Shown in pieces: positions 36,301-44,250 of a stretch of DNA of 64,000 nucleotides. The stretch comes from Gallionellaceae bacterium (GTDB lineage: Bacteria; Pseudomonadota; Gammaproteobacteria; Burkholderiales; Thiobacillaceae). The stretch lies in the NCBI GenBank assembly GCA_028714875.1, contig JAQTLN010000001.1:62001-126000 (forward strand). Direction: 5' to 3'. Position 1 is the first letter of the stretch. Each line of letters starts with the position of its first letter. The notes below the pieces were generated by a model. That model had not been told where the DNA came from, ran no database searches, and was given only the letters and a program-made list of their open reading frames with translations. A program made the translations under genes and the position numbers.

Positions 36301-36979
36301 GCAGCGTGTCCAGTTCCCGCCGGTACAGTCCGCGCAGGTAATCGTAGTGGGCCAGCGCGGTACCGGCTTGCCCCCGTTCCGCGAGCAATTGCATGAAACG
36401 CAGATGAAAGGTTTCGTTCCACGGGTCGATCGTCGTCTGTGCCTGGGCCAGGGCGAGCCGCCGCGCCGAGTCGCCGTCGCATTGTTGGAACAGACGTTCT
36501 GAAATGGAGAGGACCTGTCGGTGGCATGACAGGCGTTTCAGATCGAGCCACTCCATGAATTCCGGGACGTCGGGCAGCGCGAATCCGGCCATCAATTCGC
36601 CGCTGTAACCGCTTACCAGTTCGCACAGGGATTGCTCCTCACCATCGCGGACAGACTCCTGGCGCAGCAGATCGGTATCGAGGAAATCGCCGGGCGTGGG
36701 GGTGAACCAGACATGGTGGCGGTCGCCGCCGATCCGCTCTTGCCCGATCAGGCGGCGCAGGGCATGGACGGCATTACGCAGATTGGTCCGGGCGGTATCG
36801 GAATCCTGCTCCGGCCAGAGCAGGGTGGTGAGCAACTCCCGATTATGTTTGCTCGATTCCAGAAGCAGGTAAACCAGCAGGGCGAGCACTTTGGCGTAGG
36901 GAAACCGGAGCGGTTCGCCATGGCGTATTTCGGTCTTGCGCAACAGACGGACCTCCAGGAGCGGTGGCGGGGAGGTCAT
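33377..36979 (-). CDS. SARP-type regulator with cyclase-like and AAA/TPR domains
   Basis: A 1200-residue protein. Residues ~1-95 form a winged-helix DNA-binding domain of the OmpR/SARP type (LLVYLLLESSKHNRELLTTLLWP), followed by a BTAD-like helical domain (~100-240). Residues ~270-420 resemble a class III nucleotide-cyclase fold (IALLYAEIRCLGAAGAEHL, GSILAFFGYPD), without clear catalytic metal aspartates, so it is probably sensory. An AAA/STAND ATPase follows (Walker A GGPPGSGKSRL near 465, Walker B LVVVEDLHWADPS near 587), and the C-terminal third is TPR-like. It lies upstream of the secreted-protein/secretin genes on the same strand, so it may be their activator. Confidence 0.85.
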   Translation of the reverse strand: MTSPPPLLEVRLLRKTEIRHGEPLRFPYAKVLALLVYLLLESSKHNRELLTTLLWPEQDSDTARTNLRNAVHALRRLIGQERIGGDRHHVWFTPTPGDFLDTDLLRQESVRDGEEQSLCELVSGYSGELMAGFALPDVPEFMEWLDLKRLSCHRQVLSISERLFQQCDGDSARRLALAQAQTTIDPWNETFHLRFMQLLAERGQAGTALAHYDYLRGLYRRELDTLPCPEVRALASQLGSAVAFVAPRAATPATPAAPPPVRTRPIALLYAEIRCLGAAGAEHLPSLRRARGVAAETARRQGAHVCPTPDGSILAFFGYPDGLPNACQRALRAACTLRDLDFPADIQFRYTLHQGAMLLDPDSNCPDALGTHSDIVIKLASSARSGDILATNDFARRFKALDLAPLERSPELYLHGGIKAWRIVNPLGGPLRNEPPLIGRERQRGELRRLWRAAQRGRLRAALLGGPPGSGKSRLARWMLGNLADPTQGVVIECLQNQSEAPFAPIAEMVKRKSGIHPGDDDEARRHKLRRWLDHRHPHLDEEQRRMIAWLVGLPLEGGEWSPSSRRKCLRDALLAMLAHVARQSPMLVVVEDLHWADPSTLQLVEGLLASGADLPCLLLLTARPPLADTWQTQLPRIVPDPLNPEQSRALVQACLPTPPEGAVMERIVADAGGNPLYLEALAQASVVGWPLDAPPSGLEDSLLLSISRNTQLRRIAQGAAALGEEFDLGLLRDLFPELSDDAFHAGLRGLERHGLMQRSSGSRGRFHHALIRDALYHSQTSDERRQTHRRIHATAAALLPDLAQRQPHWLAHHAAGGGNLAGAIDLLERAAYSDLALAAHNEALRHFRAARELLERLPSSREHDRRALRLLLAEGNATVALRGYGAAETRAVFSQVLERGDARDDAEEVFLALYGLWLGGSSSDGYQGALRYVDKLQRIAEESRSPLHRLQTAYAYGNTHLWLGNLATARGHLESAVEIYEHERPDDLTSQFIEDTGVTSLSLLSWTLWLQGEADASTDAQARALDLAGELGHPYSRAFALACAARLELLRGEVDRVRQFSDALIVLADRHDFTIWRGVAAVMRAWVHCAARDAGGIPLARQSLDLIAQALPSLEVTILSMYTDGLYRLGDLDECARQLDHALARCAYWQDHYVEAELLRLRALCAEAGDDRGDAWRDAAVTLAVRQGARAILERIAAD

Positions 36980-37069
36980 GTCTGTCAGGTTGGCGAGTGT
37001 TCGCTGCTTCTCTTGTTCGGCTATGGGCCTGGTTCACTACGCTAGTAGCCAGCCACGGGTAACAGCGTA

Positions 37070-37357
37070 TTAATGGCTCGCGCCTTCCTGCGCCTGCGCT
37101 TCCGTGTCGAACTCGGCGCGGACCACGTCGAGCGCGTCCTTGAGGGTTTCCTCGGAAAGTTCGTTGAGGCTTTCCGCCAGCACTTCGGCCGCGTCGATGG
37201 TGTCCTGATCCTCGGGCAGATTGTCGGAATCGAGGTTGGCGACCAGCACGGCGGCGGCACCGGCTACTTGCAACAACCTCTGCCGCTCGGCCATCAACAG
37301 TTCGATCTCGTCTCGCAGCAAGCGGACTTCCTGGTCGTTCAAAGCATGGATGGTCAT
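37070..37357 (-). CDS. Small acidic protein of unknown function
   Basis: A 95-residue acidic protein from the ATG at 37357 (MTIHALNDQEVRLLRDEIELL), with a GAGG upstream. Predicted helical with many Asp/Glu in the C-terminal half (LDSDNLPEDQDTIDAAEVL, ESLNELSEETLKDAL). No signal, membrane segment or family recognised. It is divergent from the HD-GYP-like gene. The longer ORF upstream is not supported. Confidence 0.65.
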   Translation of the reverse strand: MTIHALNDQEVRLLRDEIELLMAERQRLLQVAGAAAVLVANLDSDNLPEDQDTIDAAEVLAESLNELSEETLKDALDVVRAEFDTEAQAQEGASH

Positions 37358-37496
37358 GGAGAGCCTCGTCGAGTTGTAGGGAATGGTCTTGCCTCCTGCG
37401 CGTCCTGACGGGACGGGCCGCCCCGAAGGGCCCAGGTCGATCTTGGGAGGTGCATGGGATAATACCGCGCCCATCATTCATCCTGATACCCGCGCC

Positions 37497-38567
37497 GTGC
37501 TTCGACCTGTCCATCTCGACTCCGCCCTGATCGGCCAACCCTTGCCCTGGGATGTGTATTCCGAGTCCGGCGTTCTGATCGCCGGCGCCGGCCTGGTGCT
37601 GGCCGATGAGGCGCAATTCAACCGGCTCGCCACGCGCGCGCTGTTTCGCGAAGGGGAGGGCGGGGAGGCGGCCGACGCGCCGCTTGGCCGTTTGGTCGAT
37701 CTGGCGAAACAAGCCGAGACCTGTCTGAAGCATCCCGAGGCGGGCGCCATTCAGGTCGTGGCGCGCGATCTGCTCGCCCTGCGACGCGCCGATGTCGATG
37801 CCTGCCTGGGTTACTCCTGCCTGGCGCCGCTGGCGCGCCCCAGCGTGAGCCATGCCTTGCGCGTGCTCTTCGTCGCCGGCTTGCTGGCGGAGCATCTCGA
37901 TTTCAGCGACGCGGAACAGGAGAGCCTGGCGGCGGCCGCGTTGACCATGAATGCCGCCAGCCTGGATCTGCATGACCGCCTACATGCTTATGCCGGCGTG
38001 GTGCCGGAGGCCGATCGGACGACGTTGCGCGGCCATCCGCAAGCTAGCGTCGCCTGGCTGGAACGGGCCGGCGTGAGTGACCTCTTCTGGCTGGACGCGG
38101 TGCGCCAGCATCACGAGAACATGGACGCCAGCGGTTATCCCGGCGGCCTTCCGGGCAGCGCGATTTCACTGGCCGCGCGGGTGTTGCGGGTGGCGGATTT
38201 CTATTGCGCCAAGATCAGTGGCCGCCATTACCGGCCGCCCAAGTCGGCCAGCTTCGCCTTTCAGGAATTGTTCGGCCGGGAAAGAGCCCATCTGGACAGC
38301 CAGATCGCCGCGCAGTTGTTGCGCCGCATGGGCATCTATCCGCCCGGTACCCTGGTGCGGCTGGCCAATCGCGAGACCGCCTGCATTGCGCGCCGCGCGC
38401 CGAATGGCGCGGCGCGCTGGGCGGTGAGCGTTCTGGACGCGCGCGAACGCATGCTGGAACCACCACAGACGCGAGATATTACGTCGCGCAATCACGCCAT
38501 CATCGGCACGGCCGACCGCCAGCCGGGATGGCCGACGATCAACTGGATGGCGGTCTGGGGATATTGA
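37497..38567 (+). CDS. Degenerate HD-GYP domain protein
   Basis: About 356 residues from a GTG at 37497 (the recognisable part starts with LRPVHLDSALIGQPLPWDVYSE). An ATG at 37383 is possible but adds a low-complexity leader. Residues ~130-290 have the HD-GYP shape: SHALRVLFVAGLLAEHL, HHENMDASGYPGG and SLAARVLRVADFYCA. The metal-binding His-Asp is replaced (AAALTMNAASLDLHDR instead of a LLHDIG-type motif), so c-di-GMP hydrolysis is doubtful; it may bind c-di-GMP or act as a scaffold. Its stop overlaps the next start by one base (TGATG), so it is coupled to the CnoX-like gene. Confidence 0.75.
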   Translation: MLRPVHLDSALIGQPLPWDVYSESGVLIAGAGLVLADEAQFNRLATRALFREGEGGEAADAPLGRLVDLAKQAETCLKHPEAGAIQVVARDLLALRRADVDACLGYSCLAPLARPSVSHALRVLFVAGLLAEHLDFSDAEQESLAAAALTMNAASLDLHDRLHAYAGVVPEADRTTLRGHPQASVAWLERAGVSDLFWLDAVRQHHENMDASGYPGGLPGSAISLAARVLRVADFYCAKISGRHYRPPKSASFAFQELFGRERAHLDSQIAAQLLRRMGIYPPGTLVRLANRETACIARRAPNGAARWAVSVLDARERMLEPPQTRDITSRNHAIIGTADRQPGWPTINWMAVWGY

Positions 38568-39409
38568 TGAATCTGTTGCCTTATGTTTTTGATGCCACGC
38601 GTGAGAATTTCGACCAGATGGTGCTGGGAAATTCCGCGCGCGGACTGGTGCTGGTGCATTTCTGGAGCCCCAAGGCCGGCCCCTGCCTGGTGCTGATGCC
38701 GCGCTTGGTGAAGCTGGCCGCTGAGTATGGCGGACGTTTCCTGCTGGTGATGGCGAATACCGAGGAGTTGGGCCGGCGGGTCCGCGACCTCGGTGTCACC
38801 AGCGTGCCGACGGTGAAGTTCTACCTGCGCGGCGAGGTCGCGCACACCATCCATGGCGCCGAGCCGGACAGCACTTTTCACGCGGCATTGAGCCTTTTCC
38901 TGGCCGGCGAGCATGAGCAGCAGCGCATGGCGGCGCTGCGCGCGCACCAGGAAGGGCGCACGGAGGAGGCCATCGCCATGTTGGCGCGGGCCGCCGTGGA
39001 AGCGCCGGAAGACTTGGCGGTGGCCCTGGATCTGGCCAAGTTGCTGACCCTGGACGGGCGCCCGGACGAGGCGTTGTCATTGCTCTCGGTCTTGCCCATC
39101 GCGGCGCGGCGGCGGGCCGACATCGCGCCCCTGTTGATTCATCTTGAATTGATTGTCGCGGCCGCTGTGGAGACCGATCCGGTGGCCCGCGCGGATACGC
39201 CGGAAGCACATTTGTCCGAGGCCGCGCGCGCCCTGCTCGATGATCGGATGGAGGACGCGCTGGAACAGTTGCTGGAGTTGGCCCGCGTGGCACCCGATTT
39301 CCGTGACGACATCGGCCGCCGCGGGTTGATTTCCCTGTTCGCCTTGCTCGGTGGCGATCACGAACTGACCCGGCGTTACCGTTCGCGTCTGGGCGGCTTG
39401 GCGACATGA
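38567..39409 (+). CDS. CnoX/YbbN-like thioredoxin-TPR co-chaperone
   Basis: A 280-residue protein: a thioredoxin fold (residues ~1-105) followed by TPR-like helices. The active-site motif is WSPKAGPC, in which the first Cys of CxxC is Ala (A37-G-P-C40). E. coli CnoX has a similarly incomplete motif (S-x-x-C) and protects clients from oxidative aggregation rather than acting as a full oxidoreductase. The loss of the first Cys here suggests a holdase role too. The ATG overlaps the previous stop (TGATG) and the gene overlaps the DUF3025 gene at its end. Confidence 0.85.
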   Translation: MNLLPYVFDATRENFDQMVLGNSARGLVLVHFWSPKAGPCLVLMPRLVKLAAEYGGRFLLVMANTEELGRRVRDLGVTSVPTVKFYLRGEVAHTIHGAEPDSTFHAALSLFLAGEHEQQRMAALRAHQEGRTEEAIAMLARAAVEAPEDLAVALDLAKLLTLDGRPDEALSLLSVLPIAARRRADIAPLLIHLELIVAAAVETDPVARADTPEAHLSEAARALLDDRMEDALEQLLELARVAPDFRDDIGRRGLISLFALLGGDHELTRRYRSRLGGLAT

Positions 39410-40227
39410 ATGTAGCGCCGGCGCTACACGGCTGGCGCGCGGATTTCGCCGCCACCGCGCCGTTTCACCATGTCGCTCACCTCGCCGACCCTCTGGCCGG
39501 CGCCGATTGGCCGACTTTGCGGCGACTCAATAGCCTGGCTGAGGCTCAGGGGCTGCTTAACGCGGCTGGCCTGCCCTTGCGTTTCGCGGCCCAGCAGGTG
39601 CGCCGCGGGCAATGGGATTACGAAGCGGGCATCCTGGCCAGCGGCGTGGTGCCCAGCCGCGAGCGCAACTGGCATGACCTGCTTAATGCCCTGACCTGGC
39701 TGACGTTTCCCCATGCCAAGGCGGCGCTCAACGCGGTGCAGTGCGGCGAATTGGGGCAAAGACGGGAAGCGGCGCGTGGCCCGCTTTCCGATGCCGCCAC
39801 CCTGTTCGACGAAAGTGGCCTGCTGCTGTTGGGCCGTGACGATGAGTTGGCCGAGTTGTTGCTGGCGCGGCGCTGGCGCGAGGCGTTTGTGGTCCGTCGA
39901 CAGGCCTGGCAAGAGGCGCGCGTCTATGCCTTCGGCCATGCGCTGCTGGAAAAACTGCTGGCGCCGTGGCCGGCTATTACCGCCAAGTGTCTGTTTATGC
40001 GGGTGGAGACTTTGCCCGATGCGGGGCCGCCGCCGGCCTGGCTGGATGCCGCCCTGGCCGCGACGTGGCGTGATGGCCGCGTCAGCCGTCCCGCCGATCT
40101 GTTTCCCCTGCCGGTGCTGGGGGTGCCCGGCTGGTGGCCGGCCAATAACGACGCGGCGTTTTACCTGGACAGCAAAGTGTTCCGGCCCTTGCCCGGTGTT
40201 GCAGATGATGTAACCCAATCGGCATAG
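39406..40227 (+). CDS. DUF3025 domain-containing protein
   Basis: A 273-residue protein of the DUF3025 family, common in beta- and gammaproteobacteria; function unknown. The end carries the family motif VLGVPGWWPANNDAAFY...VFRPLP, and the centre has WHDLLNALTWLTFPHAK. The ATG overlaps the cnoX-like stop by 4 nt. Codons 3-8 are made of a perfect 18-bp palindrome (39411-39428), so the first residues (VAPALH) are repeat-derived. Confidence 0.85.
   Translation: MNVAPALHGWRADFAATAPFHHVAHLADPLAGADWPTLRRLNSLAEAQGLLNAAGLPLRFAAQQVRRGQWDYEAGILASGVVPSRERNWHDLLNALTWLTFPHAKAALNAVQCGELGQRREAARGPLSDAATLFDESGLLLLGRDDELAELLLARRWREAFVVRRQAWQEARVYAFGHALLEKLLAPWPAITAKCLFMRVETLPDAGPPPAWLDAALAATWRDGRVSRPADLFPLPVLGVPGWWPANNDAAFYLDSKVFRPLPGVADDVTQSA
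39411..39428. repeat. 18-bp perfect palindrome at the DUF3025 start
   Basis: TGTAGCGCCGGCGCTACA is a perfect palindrome located 5 bp into the DUF3025 coding sequence. It is the same core as the TGTAGCGCCGGCG repeat arms at 54982-55053. Confidence 0.85.
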
Positions 40228-40264
40228 AATGGCGCCTCTTATGTACCGGAAAATAACCTAACAA

Positions 40265-42127
40265 ATGTCCGGCGGTATTTCGGCTCGTGACCACGACAGT
40301 GGCATGCTCGCGCACATGGTCTCGGCCAAGCTGGCGATCGCCACCCTGGCGCTGGCCCTGGCTTTCGCGGTGTTGCTGGCGACCCATTTCTGGCAATTGC
40401 ATGAAGCTTTTCAGGAAAGCTTGCTGGCCAAGGTGCAGATCACCGCGATCCGCGCCAGCGATGCGCTGAAGCTGAGGGAGCGCCAGGAGGCCACGGAAAT
40501 CCTGCAATCCTTGCGCGGCGCGCCGGAGATTGTCGCCGCCAGCCTGTTCACGCCAGAGGGTTTTCGCCTGGCCGAGTACCACCGCGATAACCGAGAAAAC
40601 TCGCCGGAACTCGATACCCAGGGCACCTGGTGGACCATGATTCAGCGCCAACCCTTGCTGGGGAATGGCCAGATCATTGGCCATCTCGTGGTCAAGGCCA
40701 GCCTCGACGCGATGGCGCGGCGTCTGGCCTGGTTCTTTGGTATCGGCCTGGCCACCGTGTTGATCGCACTGGGTGTGGCCTGGAGCGTGTTCGTGGGATT
40801 GCGCCGCAAGGTCAGCGATACCGAGGCGGACTTGCGCCGCATGGCTTGGTACGACCCGGTGACCAAGCTCCCCAATCGCAATCTATTCATGCAGCGCCTG
40901 CGCGAAGCCGTGAGCGATGCGCGCGAGGAACGGCGCGGCATGGCGGTGCTGTTCATCGACCTGGACAACTTCAAGCTGGTCAACGACACCCTTGGTCATG
41001 AGGCCGGCGACGTCCTGCTGGTGACCGTGGCGGAACGTCTGCGTGGTTTGCTGCGGGCGGGGGATTCGGTGTGCCGCCTGGGGGGCGATGAGTTCGTCAT
41101 CCTGTTGCACCCGTGCGGACGCAGCGAGGCACAGACGGTGGCGGAACGCGCGCTGGAAGCCATCGGCCTGCCGGTACTGGTCTATGAACAGGAAGTCTAT
41201 GTCGGCGGCAGCATCGGCATTGCCCGCTTTCCCGAAGATGGCATGGATGCCACCGCCCTGCTGCGCTGCGCGGATACGGCGATGTACCAGGCCAAGGACA
41301 ACGGCCGCAACAACTTTCAGTTCTATACCTCGGACATGAATCTGAAGGCGTTGCAGCATTTCGCCATCGAGACCAGCTTGCGCCGCGCGCTGGAACGCAA
41401 TGAGATGCTGCTCTACTACCAGCCGCTGGTGGATGTGGAAACGCGCGCCATCGTCGGTGTGGAGGCCCTGTTGCGCTGGAAATCGGAAGAGTTCGGTACT
41501 TTTGCCTCCAGTGATTTCATCGCCATCGCCGAGCAATCCGGGCTGATCAACCAGCTTGGCCACTGGGCGCTCAAAGCCGCCTGTCGCCAGATGCGGGAAT
41601 GGCGCGACTCGGGGCTGTCGGGGCTGACCGTGGCGGTGAACCTGTCGCCGCGCCAGTTTCATAACGGCGATCTGATGAAACAGGTACGCGACGCGTTATT
41701 GGAAAGCGGCCTGGAGCCGGGCGCGCTGGAGCTGGAAATCACCGAAAGCGTGTTGATCAAACACAACATGGAAGCCATCGAAAAACTCACTGAATTGGCC
41801 GACCTGGGTGTGAAATTGGCGATTGACGACTTCGGCACCGGCTATTCCTCGCTGTCCTATCTCAAGCGTCTGCCCATCCACCGACTCAAGATCGACAAGA
41901 GTTTCGTGCAGGAGAGCCATATCGACCCGGACGACGCGGCCATCGCCACCGCCATCATCGGCATGGCGGCGGGCCTGGGCATCGAGGTGACGGCGGAAGG
42001 TGTGGAAAACGAGGAACAACTCGCCTTCCTGAAACAGGCCGGCTGCCAGATCGTGCAGGGCTATTACTTTGGTTCGCCGCTACCGGCGGAGGATCTGGCC
42101 AAACTGGTGCGGCAAGTCAGGGCGTAG
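40265..42127 (+). CDS. GGDEF-EAL cyclic-di-GMP enzyme, membrane-bound
   Basis: A 620-residue protein. TM1 (~19-42) and TM2 (~152-180) flank a ~110-residue periplasmic sensor. A GGDEF domain with an intact motif (GGDEF, 273-277) is preceded by the inhibitory-site RxxD (RAGD, 264-267). An EAL domain follows, with EALLRW near residue 400 and DDFGTGYSSLSYL plus KIDKSFV near 570. Both activities could be functional: synthesis of c-di-GMP by GGDEF and hydrolysis by EAL. The TAG stop lies at the start of a GTAGG repeat region. Confidence 0.95.
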   Translation: MSGGISARDHDSGMLAHMVSAKLAIATLALALAFAVLLATHFWQLHEAFQESLLAKVQITAIRASDALKLRERQEATEILQSLRGAPEIVAASLFTPEGFRLAEYHRDNRENSPELDTQGTWWTMIQRQPLLGNGQIIGHLVVKASLDAMARRLAWFFGIGLATVLIALGVAWSVFVGLRRKVSDTEADLRRMAWYDPVTKLPNRNLFMQRLREAVSDAREERRGMAVLFIDLDNFKLVNDTLGHEAGDVLLVTVAERLRGLLRAGDSVCRLGGDEFVILLHPCGRSEAQTVAERALEAIGLPVLVYEQEVYVGGSIGIARFPEDGMDATALLRCADTAMYQAKDNGRNNFQFYTSDMNLKALQHFAIETSLRRALERNEMLLYYQPLVDVETRAIVGVEALLRWKSEEFGTFASSDFIAIAEQSGLINQLGHWALKAACRQMREWRDSGLSGLTVAVNLSPRQFHNGDLMKQVRDALLESGLEPGALELEITESVLIKHNMEAIEKLTELADLGVKLAIDDFGTGYSSLSYLKRLPIHRLKIDKSFVQESHIDPDDAAIATAIIGMAAGLGIEVTAEGVENEEQLAFLKQAGCQIVQGYYFGSPLPAEDLAKLVRQVRA

Positions 42128-42147
42128 GTCGGATGTGGCGCGGCATA

Positions 42148-42246
42148 CCCCCCTTTCCCAAAGGGGGGCAGGGGGGATTTAGCAACGGTTGTGCAGGCGC
42201 CACGCCTGGAAAAAATCCCCCCCAGCCCCCCTTTGGGAAAGGGGGG
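42148..42246. repeat. G/C-rich paired palindrome element
   Basis: CCCCCCTTTCCCAAAGGGGGG (42148-42168) and CCCCCCTTTGGGAAAGGGGGG (42226-42246) face each other, separated by GATTTAGCAACGG and GAAAAAATCCCCCCC. The whole unit is an inverted pair between two convergent genes. A near-identical arrangement exists at 63104-63196, and a related palindrome lies inside mutS (3704-3745). Confidence 0.8.
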
Positions 42247-42281
42247 AGGAAAAGCCGGTTTACGGCATCTCCCCTCGCGCC

Positions 42282-42842
42282 TCACTCCGCATGCACCGTC
42301 ACCGGCGGCGTATTGCACGCCTCGCCCGGCGCGGCCGGCACTTCGCGGATTTCGAATTGCAGGGTTGCCAGGTCGGCCAGGATATAGGTGGGCCTGGCGC
42401 CGACGCCGCCCACCGTGCCGGGGTTGAGCAGATGGGTGATGCCGCCCTTGATGTTGCTGACCTGCTGGATACTGGCGCGGTGGTCGTGGCCGCAGCAGAC
42501 CAGATCGTAGTCGCCGGTCAGCGACAAGGCCGCCGCGTAATGCGGGTAATGCACCAGAAACGCGGTGCGCCCGGCCAGATGCAGCACGGCATCCTGGCCG
42601 TGGTAGCGCACCATGCTGTCCGACTCGTGGCTGAGTTTGCTCATGGCGTAGAGGTCGCCGGTGTTGTTGCCGTGGATGACGTGTACCGGCAATTCGAACT
42701 TGCGCAGCACGCGCAAGGTGGTGGGCGCGACCACATCGCCGCAATGCAGAACCGCCTCGGCGCCACGCGCCTTGGCGTCTTCCACAGCCTCTCCGAGCAG
42801 GCGGCGGTTGTCGTGGCTGTCGGAGAGGATGCAGACCTTCAA
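42282..42842 (-). CDS. MJ0936/YfcE-type metallophosphoesterase
   Basis: A 186-residue calcineurin-like phosphoesterase. Metal-binding motifs are in order: DSHDN (~7-11), HCGDVV, GNNTGD, and GHDH, with HYPHY between. The start is a TTG at 42842, with GAGG 8 bp upstream, which overlaps the ppa stop region; it gives the canonical start LKVCILSDSHDN. The family hydrolyses phosphodiesters of unknown natural substrate. It follows ppa with a 10-bp gap. Confidence 0.88.
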   Translation of the reverse strand: MKVCILSDSHDNRRLLGEAVEDAKARGAEAVLHCGDVVAPTTLRVLRKFELPVHVIHGNNTGDLYAMSKLSHESDSMVRYHGQDAVLHLAGRTAFLVHYPHYAAALSLTGDYDLVCCGHDHRASIQQVSNIKGGITHLLNPGTVGGVGARPTYILADLATLQFEIREVPAAPGEACNTPPVTVHAE

Positions 42843-42852
42843 GCTGGATGCC

Positions 42853-43401
42853 TCAGAACATCGGCTTTTCGGGCGCGGCCTTGTAGCGATCGACGCCGGC
42901 GATGATTTCGCCGCGGGCGTCCTCCAGGCCGAACCAGCCATCCACTTTCACCCACTTGCCCGGCTCCAGATCCTTGTAGTGCTCGAAGAAGTGGGAAATC
43001 TGTTTCAACAGTAGTTCGGGCAGGTCTTCCGGTTGTTTCACGGCGCTATACATGCTGCTGAGCTTGTCCACCGGGACGGCGATGACCTTGGCATCCACTC
43101 CAGCCTCGTCGGTCATTTTCAGCACACCCACCGGGCGGCAGCGCACCACCACGCCGGTCAGCAGCGGAATCGGGGTGACCACCAGCACGTCCACCGGGTC
43201 GCCGTCTTCGGACAGGGTGTGCGGCACATAGCCGTAATTGCACGGATAGTGCATCGCCGTGGACATGAAGCGGTCGACGAACATGGCGCCGGTCTCCTTG
43301 TCCACTTCGTACTTGATGGGTTCGCCGTGCGCCGGGATTTCGATGATGACATTGATGTCATCGGGCACATTGCGGCCGGAGGCGACGCGATCGAGGTTCA
43401 T
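42853..43401 (-). CDS. ppa: Inorganic pyrophosphatase
   Basis: A 182-residue family I pyrophosphatase ([45 protein letters not shown]). The acidic cluster [10 protein letters not shown] carries the magnesium-binding Asp residues. It hydrolyses pyrophosphate from biosynthesis. The ATG at 43401 is chosen; the N-terminal extension in the longer ORF is not conserved. It forms a likely operon with the phosphoesterase gene. Confidence 0.96.
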   Translation of the reverse strand: MNLDRVASGRNVPDDINVIIEIPAHGEPIKYEVDKETGAMFVDRFMSTAMHYPCNYGYVPHTLSEDGDPVDVLVVTPIPLLTGVVVRCRPVGVLKMTDEAGVDAKVIAVPVDKLSSMYSAVKQPEDLPELLLKQISHFFEHYKDLEPGKWVKVDGWFGLEDARGEIIAGVDRYKAAPEKPMF

Positions 43402-43489
43402 GGTGGGTCTGTCCTGTAAATTGATGCAGCGCCGCATTATAGCGACAGACTGCTAGAATCGCGCGACCTAGCCCCTTTTCCGGAACGCC

Positions 43490-43780
43490 ATGCCAGACGA
43501 ACTGATTGGTGAAGTCGTGATACGTGGCATCACCACACAGGGGTGTACTTTCCGCCCCAGCGATTGGGCCGACCGACTGGCCAGCATCGTCGGCCATGTC
43601 GGTCGCGACAATCGCCTGAATTACTCACCCGATGTGCAGCCAGTGACCCGCGCGGGTGTGCGTTGCGTGGTGGTCAACCAGAAACTGGCCACGCTGGATG
43701 CCCGCATTTTCAAGTTCCTGCTGGATTTCGCCCATGAGAACGACCTGGAGGTCGTCGACGGACGCAAGGTGATGCGCTGA
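43490..43780 (+). CDS. DUF3579 domain protein
   Basis: A 96-residue protein of the betaproteobacterial DUF3579 family (LIGEVVIRGITTQGCTFRPSDWADRLASI...RLNYSPDVQPV). Function unknown. It is divergent from ppa and ends near the bidirectional terminator shared with rpsT. Confidence 0.85.
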   Translation: MPDELIGEVVIRGITTQGCTFRPSDWADRLASIVGHVGRDNRLNYSPDVQPVTRAGVRCVVVNQKLATLDARIFKFLLDFAHENDLEVVDGRKVMR

Positions 43781-43811
43781 ACGCGCCCGAGTGGTGACAA
43801 AAAGGCGGCAC

Positions 43812-43846
43812 AAAAAAATCGCCCGGCATGCCGGGCGATTTTTTTT
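43812..43846. terminator. Bidirectional intrinsic terminator
   Basis: ATCGCCCGGCATGCCGGGCGAT (43818-43839) is a perfect palindromic stem with seven A before it and eight T after it. It can end transcription in both directions, for the convergent DUF3579 and rpsT genes. Confidence 0.93.
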
Positions 43847-43862
43847 GCGGATCCGGTACGAC

Positions 43863-44126
43863 TCAGGCCATCGCCTTGATCGCGGCGGAGAGGCGACTCT
43901 TTTGCCGGGAAGCCTTGTTCTTGTGCACGATGCGCTTGTCGGCGAGGCTGTCCATGACGCTCATGTTGGCTTGCAGGGCGGCCTGGGCGGCACCCTTGTC
44001 ACCGGCTTCGATCGCCTTGCGAACCTTCTTCACAGCGGTCCGGTAAGCCGAGCGCTGGGCCATGTTGTGCAAACGTAGCACCGTGTTTTGACGGGCGCGC
44101 TTCTTAGCCTGTGCGCTATTGGCCAT
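43863..44126 (-). CDS. rpsT: 30S ribosomal protein S20
   Basis: An 87-residue S20 ([38 protein letters not shown]), of normal length, binding 16S rRNA early in 30S assembly. It is read towards the strong terminator at 43812-43846. The ATG at 44126 has GAG upstream. Confidence 0.97.
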   Translation of the reverse strand: MANSAQAKKRARQNTVLRLHNMAQRSAYRTAVKKVRKAIEAGDKGAAQAALQANMSVMDSLADKRIVHKNKASRQKSRLSAAIKAMA

Positions 44127-44216
44127 ACGAGACTCCTTGAATTCTGCTGGAAAAATGAAACGCGCATGATACTGACCTGTCGCGACTCAGGCAAGCCGAA
44201 AATGCGCATTGGGGCG

Positions 44217-44250
44217 GTAGGTTGGGCACGCTTCGCTTTGCCCAACCTAC
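44217..44250. repeat. GTAGGTTGGGC palindromic repeat overlapping the dxs stop
   Basis: GTAGGTTGGGC (44217-44227) and GCCCAACCTAC (44240-44250) are perfect 11-bp inverted arms. The TAG stop of dxs (44249-44247 on the minus strand) lies inside one arm. A related copy lies at 56913-56943. Confidence 0.88.
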
